Positions 44,634-53,536 of a stretch of DNA of 64,000 bases are shown piece after piece. Made by a program: the position numbers and the translations under genes. The first letter of the stretch is position 1; each line of letters starts with the position of its first letter. The stretch lies in contig NVUR01000001.1 in the NCBI GenBank assembly GCA_002401965.1, forward strand, positions 3,839 through 67,838, given 5' to 3'. A model generated the notes under the pieces. The model was not told the origin of the DNA. It did not search any database and was given only the letters and a program-made list of their open reading frames with translations. This DNA is from Alphaproteobacteria bacterium (GTDB taxonomy: Bacteria; Pseudomonadota; Alphaproteobacteria; Micavibrionales; Micavibrionaceae).

Positions 44634-46817
44634 TTATGCTTTAAAGCTATCTAAATCACCATTATAGCTCTTAACAAATTCAACAAATTCATCAACGGGA
44701 ACAGGGCGAGAATAACGATATCCCTGAACCTCATCACAATCATGGTCCAGTAAAAACTGTTCATGCTCTTTTGTTTCCACACCTTCGGCAATCACACTTA
44801 AATCCAAAGAATGCCCAAGACTGATGATCGTACGGGCAATCGCGGCATTCTCTTTATCGTCAAGCGCATTACGAATAAAGGACTGATCAATCTTCAAACG
44901 ATCAATCGGGAACTGGCTTAGGTATGACAAGGATGAATACCCTGTTCCAAAATCATCAATCGCCAATTCAACGCCAAGCGAATGAAGGTTTTTCAATATC
45001 TGAACAGTATGTTGGATATCATCCATAAAGACGCTTTCCGTAACTTCCAGTTCAAGCATCTTCGGATCAAGACCTGTCTCTTGAAGGATGCTGGAAACAT
45101 CTTGATATATATCCCCATGAACAAATTGATTACCCGATACATTCACCGCAAAACGAATATCTATACCATGTTCATCCTTACAACGTTTCGCCGTACGACA
45201 CGCATTTTGTAAAACCCACTGGCCAATAGGAACAATAAGCCCAGACTTCTCTGCAATTGGTATAAATTGGGCAGGTGATATAAATTGCCCGCCATTTTTA
45301 CTATTATCGGGTTTCCACCAACGCAACAAAGCCTCAGCACCTATAATCGCCCCTGTTTTCAAACAAAGCTGGGGTTGATAATAAAGTTCTAACTGATCTT
45401 GTTCAAGCGCATCACGCAGATCACGCAACATCTGGAAACGCTCCTGCACCGCGCGGTCAAAGTCTTCAGAATACTCTTTAATCGTATCACGGCCTTCTTC
45501 CTTTGCACGATTCAGCGCAATATCAGCATTCTTCAACACCGTATCAGGCTCTGCCCCATCATCAGGGAAAGTAGAAACACCAACAGATGCGCGCACCTGA
45601 AATTCTTCATTAAAGACTTTAAACGGTTCTGCGCGAATCACACCAAGGGCGCGTTCGGCAACATCCTTTGCCTCCAGATTATGCCCTGATAAAGGCATCA
45701 TAATCGCATATTCATCCTCTCCCGTTCTTGAAACCATCGCCACATCAGGCAAAGATGCCCGCAACCTTTTACCAACAGAGCGCAAAATCGCATCACCAAC
45801 ATTATGCCCCATAGAGTCATTAATATCCTTAAAGTGATCCAAATCCAGCGTAACCACAGCGAACCTGTCCACGGTCTCGTCATTTTGAACACGCCCTCGC
45901 TCGGCCAATCTCTGAATAAATAATGCCCGATTCGGTAAGCCAGTCAAAGCATCATAATAAGCAAGTCTATGAATTTTATCCTCGGCAGTACTTTTTATAT
46001 GTTTAAGGTTTTCCGCATTTTGAGAAATCAGTTTCTGGAGTAATAAAATCGCAGCCCCAATTTCATCTGACGGCGCATAGGGTGATGCATTAATGACAGG
46101 CACTTCAGGGTTCTGAGAAGCAGAAATAAGGGCAGCACGCATAAACAAAATAGGTTCCAACAACCATTTACCAAGCGCAATCATCAAAACAGTCGTCACC
46201 AACAATGACAAAATAACCATAATTTTAATATTTTGTAGAACGTAGGATGACACACGCGCATCAATATCACTGGCGTCCATGCGTGCAACAACCAAAAACG
46301 TACTGCGAATATCAGCCCCCCTAAAAACAACCTCATACGCCGCGCCATCTGCGCTCTGATAGGTTTTATCCAACATATTCACCACGGCAACCAAATGTGT
46401 AGAAGCACCATAGCTTTGAATAAAATCATATTGATAAGAATATACCGTCAAACCTGTCACATTTGTCGTCTGCAAAAGCCGCTTAACATGCCTGTCCTCA
46501 AATGGAGGCTTTCTTGTATCTCGTTTTTTGGGATCAATGATAGAGGATAGAGCACTACGCGCTTCATTTGTTAAAGCTGCCAATTGTTCTTGACGATATT
46601 GCTCAATCCCGCCAAGGTTCAAAACTAATGTCTGAACCAGCAGAATCGTCATAAATGCAGTTAACGCAATACGCCAACTAATCTTGCTACGCCAAATATG
46701 GGTGGGGGAAGAGACAAAAATACTATGCAGTGTAGACGAAGACTTCCGATCAGAAATACCTTCCCGATCAGTTGCCGAATTATCCAGCATAGGTTCAGAC
46801 ACAGAATAAGTCCCCAT
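44634..46817 (-). CDS. Membrane GGDEF/EAL cyclic-di-GMP protein, degenerate GGDEF
   Basis: 727 residues. First membrane helix about 47-67 (SWRIALTAFMTILLVQTLVL), periplasmic region of about 120 residues, second helix near 190-215 (IKIMVILSLLVTTVLMIALG), a linker, a GGDEF domain (YYDALTGLPNRALFIQRLAE) whose active site reads SRTGEDEYAIMM rather than GGDEF, and an EAL domain with intact IGAEALLRWW, NVSGNQF, LELEVTESVFMDD, IDDFGTGYSSLSYL and VIAEGVETKEHEQF. It most likely degrades c-di-GMP, the GGDEF part perhaps sensing GTP. Confidence 0.92.
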   Translation of the reverse strand: MGTYSVSEPMLDNSATDREGISDRKSSSTLHSIFVSSPTHIWRSKISWRIALTAFMTILLVQTLVLNLGGIEQYRQEQLAALTNEARSALSSIIDPKKRDTRKPPFEDRHVKRLLQTTNVTGLTVYSYQYDFIQSYGASTHLVAVVNMLDKTYQSADGAAYEVVFRGADIRSTFLVVARMDASDIDARVSSYVLQNIKIMVILSLLVTTVLMIALGKWLLEPILFMRAALISASQNPEVPVINASPYAPSDEIGAAILLLQKLISQNAENLKHIKSTAEDKIHRLAYYDALTGLPNRALFIQRLAERGRVQNDETVDRFAVVTLDLDHFKDINDSMGHNVGDAILRSVGKRLRASLPDVAMVSRTGEDEYAIMMPLSGHNLEAKDVAERALGVIRAEPFKVFNEEFQVRASVGVSTFPDDGAEPDTVLKNADIALNRAKEEGRDTIKEYSEDFDRAVQERFQMLRDLRDALEQDQLELYYQPQLCLKTGAIIGAEALLRWWKPDNSKNGGQFISPAQFIPIAEKSGLIVPIGQWVLQNACRTAKRCKDEHGIDIRFAVNVSGNQFVHGDIYQDVSSILQETGLDPKMLELEVTESVFMDDIQHTVQILKNLHSLGVELAIDDFGTGYSSLSYLSQFPIDRLKIDQSFIRNALDDKENAAIARTIISLGHSLDLSVIAEGVETKEHEQFLLDHDCDEVQGYRYSRPVPVDEFVEFVKSYNGDLDSFKA

Positions 46818-46990
46818 TCACTCTCTCTAATTACAAATTGCCTACTTTAAAAAGTCCCTTAAAAACTCATATATATTATATATCTCTAATTATTAAAAAG
46901 GTCTTTAGATTTTGCAATAAACTAAGGAGTTATCCCGATTTGAGCCATAAAGCACAAATATAGTACAATTTGCCATTATAAAATCAAAAT

Positions 46991-48193
46991 TTACAATTTA
47001 TTGCAAATTATTAGTTTTTTCGTTTCGTCGCATAATGTTGTTGCAAAGATCCGGTGACAACCACCATCCGACAATTTAAGTTTTTTTCTCAGCATTTGAA
47101 CAGTGCCAGGAAAGTTTCGTAGCGTTAAATCAGCCTTTTTAACACCCAGCCCCTTAGCCTTAACCGACACAACATCCACAACCTCATACCTTTTACCCGG
47201 AAAATTCATACATATGTCATCAGACGTATAAAGATGGGAATGCTGGTGAAGTTTTTGCACACTAAATGCCAAAGCCATAGATTTGAAACCACCGGACTTT
47301 TGAAAGGCAGGTCCCGGCTCATAAATATATTTTTTCGGCATGGCATAATCGAGCGCCGCATTTTTCTCATCGGATATTTTGTAAGAAAATCTTTGCTGCA
47401 CTTTTCCGGACGAATCGATATCGACAGCAACAATCTCCACATCTTCATTCTTCACAGACGATGAAAAATTCAGATTATAAAGAACCTCTTTGCACTCCCC
47501 TTGCCACTGAACCACGTGAACTTGCGTAACTGACCCAAGTGACACAATGGCTTTTTCGATGTCTAAGACCGGCGAAGTTTTAACAATTACCCTCTGCGCC
47601 TTGCTTTTCAAAACTGGCAGTAGCGAAATAATATCAGGTGAGCATGCCGATAAATCATAAATTCCCTTACGTCCCCCCTCACGGCGCTGCGGATCAATGA
47701 AAGCGAAATCAACATCACTCATCCCCTGTACGTATGCAGCGGCATCACCGTGATGCACTGTAAGCTCCCCCGCAGCTTTATACACCTTATCCAGAACATC
47801 CACGTTATGCTCCAGCAACGCCGCGCAAGCCTCGTCCCGTTCAACAAGCACACCGGACTTAAAACGCTTTGCGAAGGCATACGCATCTGCGCCGCTGCCC
47901 GCAGTTAAATCAACAAAACGCTCTCCATTAACCAAACTTGCCTTGTAAGCTGCACATGCGGAAGAGGAGGCTTGCTCGTAAACATCATTAATTGGAAATA
48001 TGATACCGTGCGTTTCGTACAGTTCCAGTGACTTTAGACGCGCTTTTTGACGAACCTTAATTTGATCCAGAATGAGACTATACGGCCAAGAGGGGTCAGG
48101 CGGCGTTTTCAAAGCCAAGCTGCGCACATCATCACATTCATGATTTTTGATAAATTGCTGCACATCCAGTTGTAAAAGTTTTTGCCAGCCCAT
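46991..48193 (-). CDS. THUMP-like SAM-dependent methyltransferase
   Basis: 400 residues. N-terminal helical part (SLILDQIKVRQKARLKSLEL), a class I SAM domain (FVDLTAGSGADAYAFAKRF; VLVERDEACAALLEHN; DFAFIDPQRREGGRKGIYDL) and a C-terminal THUMP-like domain with PGPAFQKSGGFKSMALAF and FPGKRYEVVDVVSVKAKGLG and NFPGTVQML. This layout, with D-P-x-R-R after motif IV, is best known from Bacteroidota proteins; finding it here hints at transfer. RNA is the likely substrate, by family only. Stop lies 3 nt past... the pyrC stop is upstream by 4 nt, so both are co-transcribed. Confidence 0.8.
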   Translation of the reverse strand: MGWQKLLQLDVQQFIKNHECDDVRSLALKTPPDPSWPYSLILDQIKVRQKARLKSLELYETHGIIFPINDVYEQASSSACAAYKASLVNGERFVDLTAGSGADAYAFAKRFKSGVLVERDEACAALLEHNVDVLDKVYKAAGELTVHHGDAAAYVQGMSDVDFAFIDPQRREGGRKGIYDLSACSPDIISLLPVLKSKAQRVIVKTSPVLDIEKAIVSLGSVTQVHVVQWQGECKEVLYNLNFSSSVKNEDVEIVAVDIDSSGKVQQRFSYKISDEKNAALDYAMPKKYIYEPGPAFQKSGGFKSMALAFSVQKLHQHSHLYTSDDICMNFPGKRYEVVDVVSVKAKGLGVKKADLTLRNFPGTVQMLRKKLKLSDGGCHRIFATTLCDETKKLIICNKL

Positions 48194-48196
48194 TGT

Positions 48197-49300
48197 CTAA
48201 CGCCAAATAGACCATGGTAGATTTTGCTGCCCCAGACCAAGCGGTAATGGCGTCACATCACCCTGCGATGTTTTCAACATTTCAACGGGGGCATCTTCTT
48301 TAACCAGAGTGAAGGTCTCTTGCGGAACAGGCAAACCATAAAACGCCGCACCGTTCAGGCAAAGGAAGTTCTTGAACATGTCCTGCCCCTGCACATCAGA
48401 TAAATCAACCCCCGCCATTTCAAAAGCCTGCGCGTAGAGCTGCGGTGCGATACCGCCCGTAAAACATCCCGCCGCACAACCACAAGCCGTGGCTTTGGTC
48501 GCATGAGGCGCACTATCGGTTCCGGCAAAGAACTTGGTGTTATCCGTACCTGCCACCGCCGCGCGCAACGCATCACGATCCGCGCAATGCTTTAAAACAG
48601 GCAAACAAAACAGATGATATTTAAGCCCCTGTATCAAATTTCCGATAGTATAAAGCAAATGCTGCGGCGTAATTGTTGCAACAATGTTGGCACCACTACT
48701 ATGCACAAAGTCCACAGCCACCTTGGTTGTCACATGCTCACACACGATTTTAAGGTTTGGAAATTTCTCACGCACACGTGGCATGCGCTCGGTATAGAAT
48801 AACTCTTCCGCATTTCCTGCGCGGTCAAAATACTGCTCGGGCGGCAAGCCATGCTCTTCACCATGGATACACAGAACAATGCCTGCTTCTTCCATTGCGG
48901 CAAACACGCCATTATCGATAAATTCTGTCACAGGAATGCCAAACTCTGCGCCTGTTGTGCCATGTGGAGGATAAGACTTACATGCTTTTAGAGTACCGCT
49001 TTCCGCGCCTTTACGAATCATTTCGGGCGTTGTGTCTTTGGTCAGATATAACGGCACAATCAATTCACTGAACTGATCCCCGCCCGCATCGCGCAAATCG
49101 CGCATATAACGCTCAACACTCCAATATTCGCCGCCTTCATCCGCTTCGAATACAACGGCAGTCGGCGGTTTCGTATTGGGCATCGCAAGCGCACCAACGC
49201 ATCCCATATCCAAATGCGCCTGAATATAAGGCGCCACCACATCCCCTTGTCGGAAATGTGTGTGTAAATCATACCATTTTGGAAGTGTAAATTCGATCAT
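48197..49300 (-). CDS. pyrC: Dihydroorotase (class II, E. coli PyrC type)
   Basis: 367 residues; zinc enzyme that cyclises carbamoyl aspartate to dihydroorotate. Metal-binding KWYDLHTHFRQGDVVAPYI, carbamylated Lys in LKACKSYPPHGTTGAEFG, histidines in LCIHGEEHGLPP and IVCEHVTTKVAVDF, and catalytic Asp in FFAGTDSAPHATKATACGCA. 20 residues longer than E. coli PyrC (348). Sits between folE and the methyltransferase, all leftward. Confidence 0.95.
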   Translation of the reverse strand: MIEFTLPKWYDLHTHFRQGDVVAPYIQAHLDMGCVGALAMPNTKPPTAVVFEADEGGEYWSVERYMRDLRDAGGDQFSELIVPLYLTKDTTPEMIRKGAESGTLKACKSYPPHGTTGAEFGIPVTEFIDNGVFAAMEEAGIVLCIHGEEHGLPPEQYFDRAGNAEELFYTERMPRVREKFPNLKIVCEHVTTKVAVDFVHSSGANIVATITPQHLLYTIGNLIQGLKYHLFCLPVLKHCADRDALRAAVAGTDNTKFFAGTDSAPHATKATACGCAAGCFTGGIAPQLYAQAFEMAGVDLSDVQGQDMFKNFLCLNGAAFYGLPVPQETFTLVKEDAPVEMLKTSQGDVTPLPLGLGQQNLPWSIWR

Positions 49301-49334
49301 CGCGGATCATCCCCTTCTGAAGAACAGAGGCAGA

Positions 49335-49949
49335 CTAACGCGAATAATGAATCATATCAAGGAAACGACGCTGTACGTCTCTATCTTCTTTGAAAACACC
49401 GCAGAACATAGAGGTTACAGTCGATGATGCACCCTTATTAACGCCGCGCGTTGACATGCATTGATGATTGGCATCGATATAAACCGCAACACCTTTAGGC
49501 TTTAGCGTTTCATCAATACATTTCAAAATATTACGAGTCATATTTTCCTGTGACACAAGGCGACGGCCAAAAATATCAACAACACGCGCCAACTTTGATA
49601 TCCCGACAACTTTCTCGTCAGGCCAATAGGCCACATGCGCTTTGCCCAAAATCGGCACAAGGTGATGTTCACAATGGGATACAAAATCAATGTCCTTCAC
49701 CAAAACCATGTCATCAAAACCTTCGATATCTTCGAACGTCTTTTGCAATTCTGCCGAAGCATCCTTGTTATAGCCGGAGAAAAACTCTTCATACGCCTTT
49801 ACAACGCGCTTTGGTGTCTCAAGCAAACCTTCGCGGGATGGATCTTCGCCCGCCCAACGCAACAGCGTCTCCACAGCCTTCATCGCTTCATCACGACTGG
49901 GGCGGTTATCTTGCGTTGTTATGTCTTGAACACTCATATCTGATACCAT
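49335..49949 (-). CDS. folE: GTP cyclohydrolase I
   Basis: 204 residues; first step of tetrahydrofolate synthesis, opening GTP to dihydroneopterin triphosphate. Motifs are WAGEDPSREGLLETPKRVVK, zinc site VSHCEHHLVPILGKAHVAYW, GISKLARVVDIFGRRLVSQE and the second cysteine in HQCMSTRGVNKGASSTVTSM. Start ATG 49949 has GAGG 11 nt upstream; ATG 49937 is an alternative. Divergent from cysS. Confidence 0.96.
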   Translation of the reverse strand: MVSDMSVQDITTQDNRPSRDEAMKAVETLLRWAGEDPSREGLLETPKRVVKAYEEFFSGYNKDASAELQKTFEDIEGFDDMVLVKDIDFVSHCEHHLVPILGKAHVAYWPDEKVVGISKLARVVDIFGRRLVSQENMTRNILKCIDETLKPKGVAVYIDANHQCMSTRGVNKGASSTVTSMFCGVFKEDRDVQRRFLDMIHYSR

Positions 49950-50038
49950 TTTTAATAAAACCTCAAATTAAGGGTTGGTCTTAGCGTCTCTTTACCGTAT
50001 TTTCCAGTAAAAAGCGACATTGAAGGACATTTAAGCGC

Positions 50039-51463
50039 ATGGCAAGACTAAAACTGCATAATTCTCTCACACGTGAGAAACAGGATTTCGAACCGATTGA
50101 TCCGTCTCATATCCGTATTTACGCCTGTGGCCCTACGGTTTACAGCTATGCCCATATCGGAAATGCGCGCATGGCGGTGGTGTTTGACGTGCTGTCCAAT
50201 GTCTTGCGCACGCTTTATCCCAAAGTCACCTACGTCTCGAACATCACCGATATCGATGATAAAATTATCGCCGCCTCACAAAAAACCGGCGAAAAGATTG
50301 ACGTTATCACGAAAAAATACGCCGATATCTATAATGCAGACATGAAATCCCTAGGCGTACAGGCACCCGATATCCAGCCCCGCGCAACGGATCACATCCC
50401 GCATATGATTGCGTTGATAGAAGAACTGATTGAAAATAACCACGCCTATACCGCAGATGACCATGTTTTGTTTGATGTGCCCTCTTTCCCTGCCTATGGC
50501 GGCTTATCAGGCCGCAACCGTGATGAGCAAATCGCAGGCGCGCGCGTTGAAGTTGCTTCCTACAAAAAAGACCCTGCCGATTTCGTTCTATGGAAGCCAA
50601 GCACAGATAACGAGCCCGGATGGGACAGCCCATGGGGCTTTGGCAGACCCGGTTGGCATATTGAATGCTCCGCCATGGCCGCCGAGCATCTTGGCTTGCC
50701 CTTTGACATCCATGGCGGCGGCGCAGATTTGAAATTCCCGCATCATGAAAACGAGATCGCACAAAGCTGCTGCGCGCATGGGGATGAAGACGATTTATCC
50801 TCCTTCGCGAAATACTGGGTGCATAACGGTTTTGTCACGGTCAATGGCGAGAAGATGTCTAAATCATTGGGCAATGTAACACTAGCACATGATTTGGTAA
50901 AAGATCATGCGGGCGAAACACTGCGCTTTACACTTCTTTCTGCACATTACAGGCAACCTCTCGACTGGACAAACGAATCCATCGCGCAATCCAAAAAAAC
51001 ATTAGATCGGATGTACCAAAACCTACGTAAAATTGAAAACATTGAGATTGATAAAAATGCAGAACCAACATCTGAAGTTATAGATGCGCTTTATGATGAT
51101 TTAAACACACCTAAAGCAATTGCCGCACTCTTCACACTAGTCAAAAGCGCAGCAGAAACAAAATCTTCTGCATTAAAATCCGAAGTTTTGGCTGCAGCAA
51201 AAATACTTGGTATATTGCAAAACGACCCAAATGAATGGCTTGGATATCATTATGCAAGCGCAGAGTTTACAGGGTCCGCCACAGTGGAAGCAGACGGAAT
51301 CATAACACCTAGTGCAGCAAAAATAGAAGGTTTATTGCAACAAAGAACAGAAGCACGCGCCAATAACAACTATGCCAGATCAGATGAAATCCGTGATGAT
51401 CTCACCGCCATGGGCATTGCAATTGAAGATACCGCCGAGGGTACGCTCTGGAAAAAAATATAG
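50039..51463 (+). CDS. cysS: Cysteinyl-tRNA synthetase
   Basis: 474 residues, class I synthetase. HIGH motif [14 protein letters not shown] after [11 protein letters not shown] (first zinc Cys), KMSKS motif [18 protein letters not shown], zinc-site residues in [15 protein letters not shown] and [11 protein letters not shown], and the C-terminal anticodon-binding DALR-type region. AAGGAC lies ahead of the ATG. The end of the gene lies in a 19-bp tandem duplication that includes the stop codon. Confidence 0.97.
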   Translation: MARLKLHNSLTREKQDFEPIDPSHIRIYACGPTVYSYAHIGNARMAVVFDVLSNVLRTLYPKVTYVSNITDIDDKIIAASQKTGEKIDVITKKYADIYNADMKSLGVQAPDIQPRATDHIPHMIALIEELIENNHAYTADDHVLFDVPSFPAYGGLSGRNRDEQIAGARVEVASYKKDPADFVLWKPSTDNEPGWDSPWGFGRPGWHIECSAMAAEHLGLPFDIHGGGADLKFPHHENEIAQSCCAHGDEDDLSSFAKYWVHNGFVTVNGEKMSKSLGNVTLAHDLVKDHAGETLRFTLLSAHYRQPLDWTNESIAQSKKTLDRMYQNLRKIENIEIDKNAEPTSEVIDALYDDLNTPKAIAALFTLVKSAAETKSSALKSEVLAAAKILGILQNDPNEWLGYHYASAEFTGSATVEADGIITPSAAKIEGLLQQRTEARANNNYARSDEIRDDLTAMGIAIEDTAEGTLWKKI

Positions 51464-51487
51464 ACCGGGGAAAAAAATATAGATCAG
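51450..51487. repeat. 19-bp tandem duplication over the cysS stop
   Basis: GGAAAAAAATATAGACC (51450-51466) recurs as GGAAAAAAATATAGATC (51469-51485), a period of 19. It covers the cysS stop codon and reaches the stop codon of the convergent pilin-like gene. Probably a slippage product. Confidence 0.75.
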
Positions 51488-52218
51488 CGCGCAAGCAAAA
51501 CTTGATAATAGTGATACGTCTCCGCGAGAGGAGTCGATGCCGTACCTGATGCTTCGGTACAACCAGCCATCTTGCCATACAAAACCTGATCATCCCCCAC
51601 CGTACCATCGCCGGATACCTTACGGTCTAACGCTATGCCGAAATCTCCGACAAATTTCATATTCACAGCAAATGGCCCGTTTGTTTCCAATGGCACATCA
51701 CGACCAGATAGAACAATCCCCAATTGCTTGTTAATCGCCATACAAATCTCTTTTTTGACGTAAGGCATAAACATAATCAAATCATCCCTGACCAGCCCCA
51801 CCTCAACAACGCTGGCTTCGCCATGAAAATATAGCGTGCCATATTCAGATTCCGAAGATTGCGTATTATCCAGCCACACGGATTTCGGCGCAAAATAATG
51901 CACACCACCACCATTCACATTGAAAATCTCGCACTCGCTATCGTCGCAATTCGTATTCTCGTAATCGGCAACAATATTGTTCTCCAGACTAATTTCTCTA
52001 TCCTGATATCCGCGCAACCTGATTTGTGACACTGCTTGCCTTATAATACCGCCATACTCCAGAATTTCAGTTGCATAAAGACGCGCACGCTCTTTGCTCA
52101 AACCCCCGACACTCCCGCGCCCGCTTTGCGCAATCGCATAAGACAGCGCCGCCAACAACGCCACAACGATAAGAATATAAATAAGGACATTACCGGATTG
52201 TGAATTCTTCATAGGCAA
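51484..52218 (-). CDS. Pilin-like N-terminally anchored protein
   Basis: 244 residues with a short basic leader and one long hydrophobic helix, QSGNVLIYILIVVALLAALS, followed by a charged helix (GGLSKERARLYATEILEYGG) and a beta-rich domain with two close cysteines (NCDDSECEIFN) and others near the end. The layout is that of a pseudopilin-like protein but without the usual Glu5 and a clear GFTLIE cleavage site. Similar SGNVLF/Y-type proteins occur, as I recall, in Micavibrio-like bacteria. Alone, convergent with cysS; role unknown. Confidence 0.7.
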   Translation of the reverse strand: MPMKNSQSGNVLIYILIVVALLAALSYAIAQSGRGSVGGLSKERARLYATEILEYGGIIRQAVSQIRLRGYQDREISLENNIVADYENTNCDDSECEIFNVNGGGVHYFAPKSVWLDNTQSSESEYGTLYFHGEASVVEVGLVRDDLIMFMPYVKKEICMAINKQLGIVLSGRDVPLETNGPFAVNMKFVGDFGIALDRKVSGDGTVGDDQVLYGKMAGCTEASGTASTPLAETYHYYQVLLAR

Positions 52219-52336
52219 AGAGTCTAGCGTATTCCCCTCGTTTTAAAAGCGCAAAATAAAATAAGAACACATGTCAGGGCTTGAATTTACATTGGTTTTT
52301 GCCTCTAATAGGGCTTGTAAAAAACAAGGCAGCACC

Positions 52337-52507
52337 ATGACAGATTATAAAACACCGGAAAAGATCACTGTTGACCATCACGCAGACGGCGTAAGCTGTG
52401 ACGGCGGTGGCGGCGCATTAGGACATCCAAAGGTATGGTACGGTTTTGACGGACAAAACAGCGTCGAGTGCAGCTATTGTGCCCGCCTGTTCGTGAAGTC
52501 TTCTTGA
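52337..52507 (+). CDS. zf-CHCC zinc-finger protein (NDUFS6-like)
   Basis: 56 residues from ATG 52337, with AAGGCAG ahead; a longer in-frame ATG at 52271 adds an unrelated segment. VSCDGGGGALGHPKVWYGFD and VECSYCARLFV contribute the Cys-His-Cys-Cys zinc ligands of the zf-CHCC family, which includes the mitochondrial complex I subunit NDUFS6. It fits the NDUFA9-like protein elsewhere in the window as a complex I accessory. Usually monocistronic. Confidence 0.88.
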   Translation: MTDYKTPEKITVDHHADGVSCDGGGGALGHPKVWYGFDGQNSVECSYCARLFVKSS

Positions 52508-52613
52508 ATATTTCCAATAATCTTGCTACTAATACCCTCTAGTGACGCTGCATAAGCGGGTCACACATAGCTAAATTATTTGAATTTGCTTTCATAAGAG
52601 GAGTTCAGGCACG

Positions 52614-53087
52614 ATGACAACACGTTTATCTTTATTCGACAGCCCATTATTTCTAGGGTTTGACGACTTTGAAAAAACTATAGACCGCATGCGCAAATCC
52701 GGTGCAGATGGCTATCCCCCGTATAATATCGAACAAATCGGCGATCATGGTCTGCGTATCACGCTGGCCGTAGCAGGATTCTCAATGGACTGCCTTGATG
52801 TCGAAGCAGATCAGAACCAACTCACCATTCGTGGAAAGCAAGCGGATGAAGAAGATCGTCTTTATCTGCATCGCGGGATCGCCGCGCGACAATTCCAGAA
52901 AAGTTTTGTTATCGCCGATGGCATAGAAATCCACAGCGCAGATCTTGATAACGGGCTGCTGCACATTAATCTGAAACGCGTTGTCCCCGAATCACAAGCC
53001 GTTAAAATTAAAATCAGCACAGCCGAGCAAAAAAATAACGTGCTTAAAGCAATCGATGTTGATAGATCACCTTCAAATACCGAATGA
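52614..53087 (+). CDS. Small heat shock protein Hsp20
   Basis: 157 residues. The alpha-crystallin domain runs from about 35 to 135: YNIEQIGDHGLRITLAVAGF, LTIRGKQ, the RQFQKSFVIADGIEI strand and the signature ADLDNGLLHINLKRVVPE. IbpA/HspA-type chaperone that holds unfolded proteins. AGAGGAG precedes the ATG. A heat-shock sigma promoter could not be firmly placed in the 106-nt gap. The following DUF1150 gene is the usual partner in alphaproteobacteria. Confidence 0.94.
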   Translation: MTTRLSLFDSPLFLGFDDFEKTIDRMRKSGADGYPPYNIEQIGDHGLRITLAVAGFSMDCLDVEADQNQLTIRGKQADEEDRLYLHRGIAARQFQKSFVIADGIEIHSADLDNGLLHINLKRVVPESQAVKIKISTAEQKNNVLKAIDVDRSPSNTE

Positions 53088-53161
53088 ATTTTGACAAGCC
53101 CCCCTATTTTAGGGTCTTATATTAGAGTGTAGATACTAAAAAACAAAGGGCAACCAACCAC

Positions 53162-53410
53162 ATGACCGTAAGACTCCCCCTGACAAATCCAAAAGTAAGA
53201 ACAGCACTGAAAAATCTTTCGGTGAAGGATTTTAAGGATTTCGGTATGCAACAAATTGCCTATATCCGCGCAGTTAATAACAATAACGACAACAGCACGT
53301 TATATTCTATCCATTCTGCCGATGGTGAAGAAATCTCTGTGATGGATACACTCGATCAAGCCATCATAGCCACGCGCAAAAATGACCTAGAGCCTGTGAC
53401 CCTTCATTAA
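53162..53410 (+). CDS. DUF1150 family protein
   Basis: 82 residues, family-typical: QQIAYIRAVNNNNDNSTLYS, IHSADGEEISVMDTLDQAII and the C-terminal RKNDLEPVTLH. DUF1150 proteins follow Hsp20 genes in alphaproteobacteria and are probably linked to stress response; mechanism unknown. Gap from hsp20 is 74 nt and contains TTGACA at 53092 and a short CCCTA-TTT-TAGGG palindrome, so it may have its own promoter. Confidence 0.88.
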   Translation: MTVRLPLTNPKVRTALKNLSVKDFKDFGMQQIAYIRAVNNNNDNSTLYSIHSADGEEISVMDTLDQAIIATRKNDLEPVTLH

Positions 53411-53445
53411 CGACCATTCCTATAAATTATATAAAAAAGAAACAC

Positions 53446-53534
53446 TATAGTGATTTGGCTTTATTTTAGTACAAGGCGTAAAGCGCGTAGCCGTATAAAA
53501 ATACGATATCATACATTAAATGCAAACCACTATA
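53446..53534. mobile_element. Correia-like miniature inverted-repeat element
   Basis: An 89-bp element with terminal inverted repeats: TATAGTGATTTG (53446-53457) and CAAACCACTATA (53523-53534) match at 11 of 12 positions, and the similarity continues inward for about 20 bp. Inside are ACAAGGCGTAAAGCGCG and the hairpin CGTAT-AAAA-ATACG. Neisserial Correia elements have the same TATAGTGGATTAA ends, an ACAAGGCG segment and a GTAC/ATAC inner hairpin. It lies 2 nt past the ptsN stop, in the convergent gap with DUF1150. No transposase is present. Confidence 0.7.
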
Positions 53535-53536
53535 CA

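Noticed and set aside
52508-52613. Heat-shock sigma factor promoter of hsp20
   Set aside because: CTTG is present but no matching -10 at the right distance.
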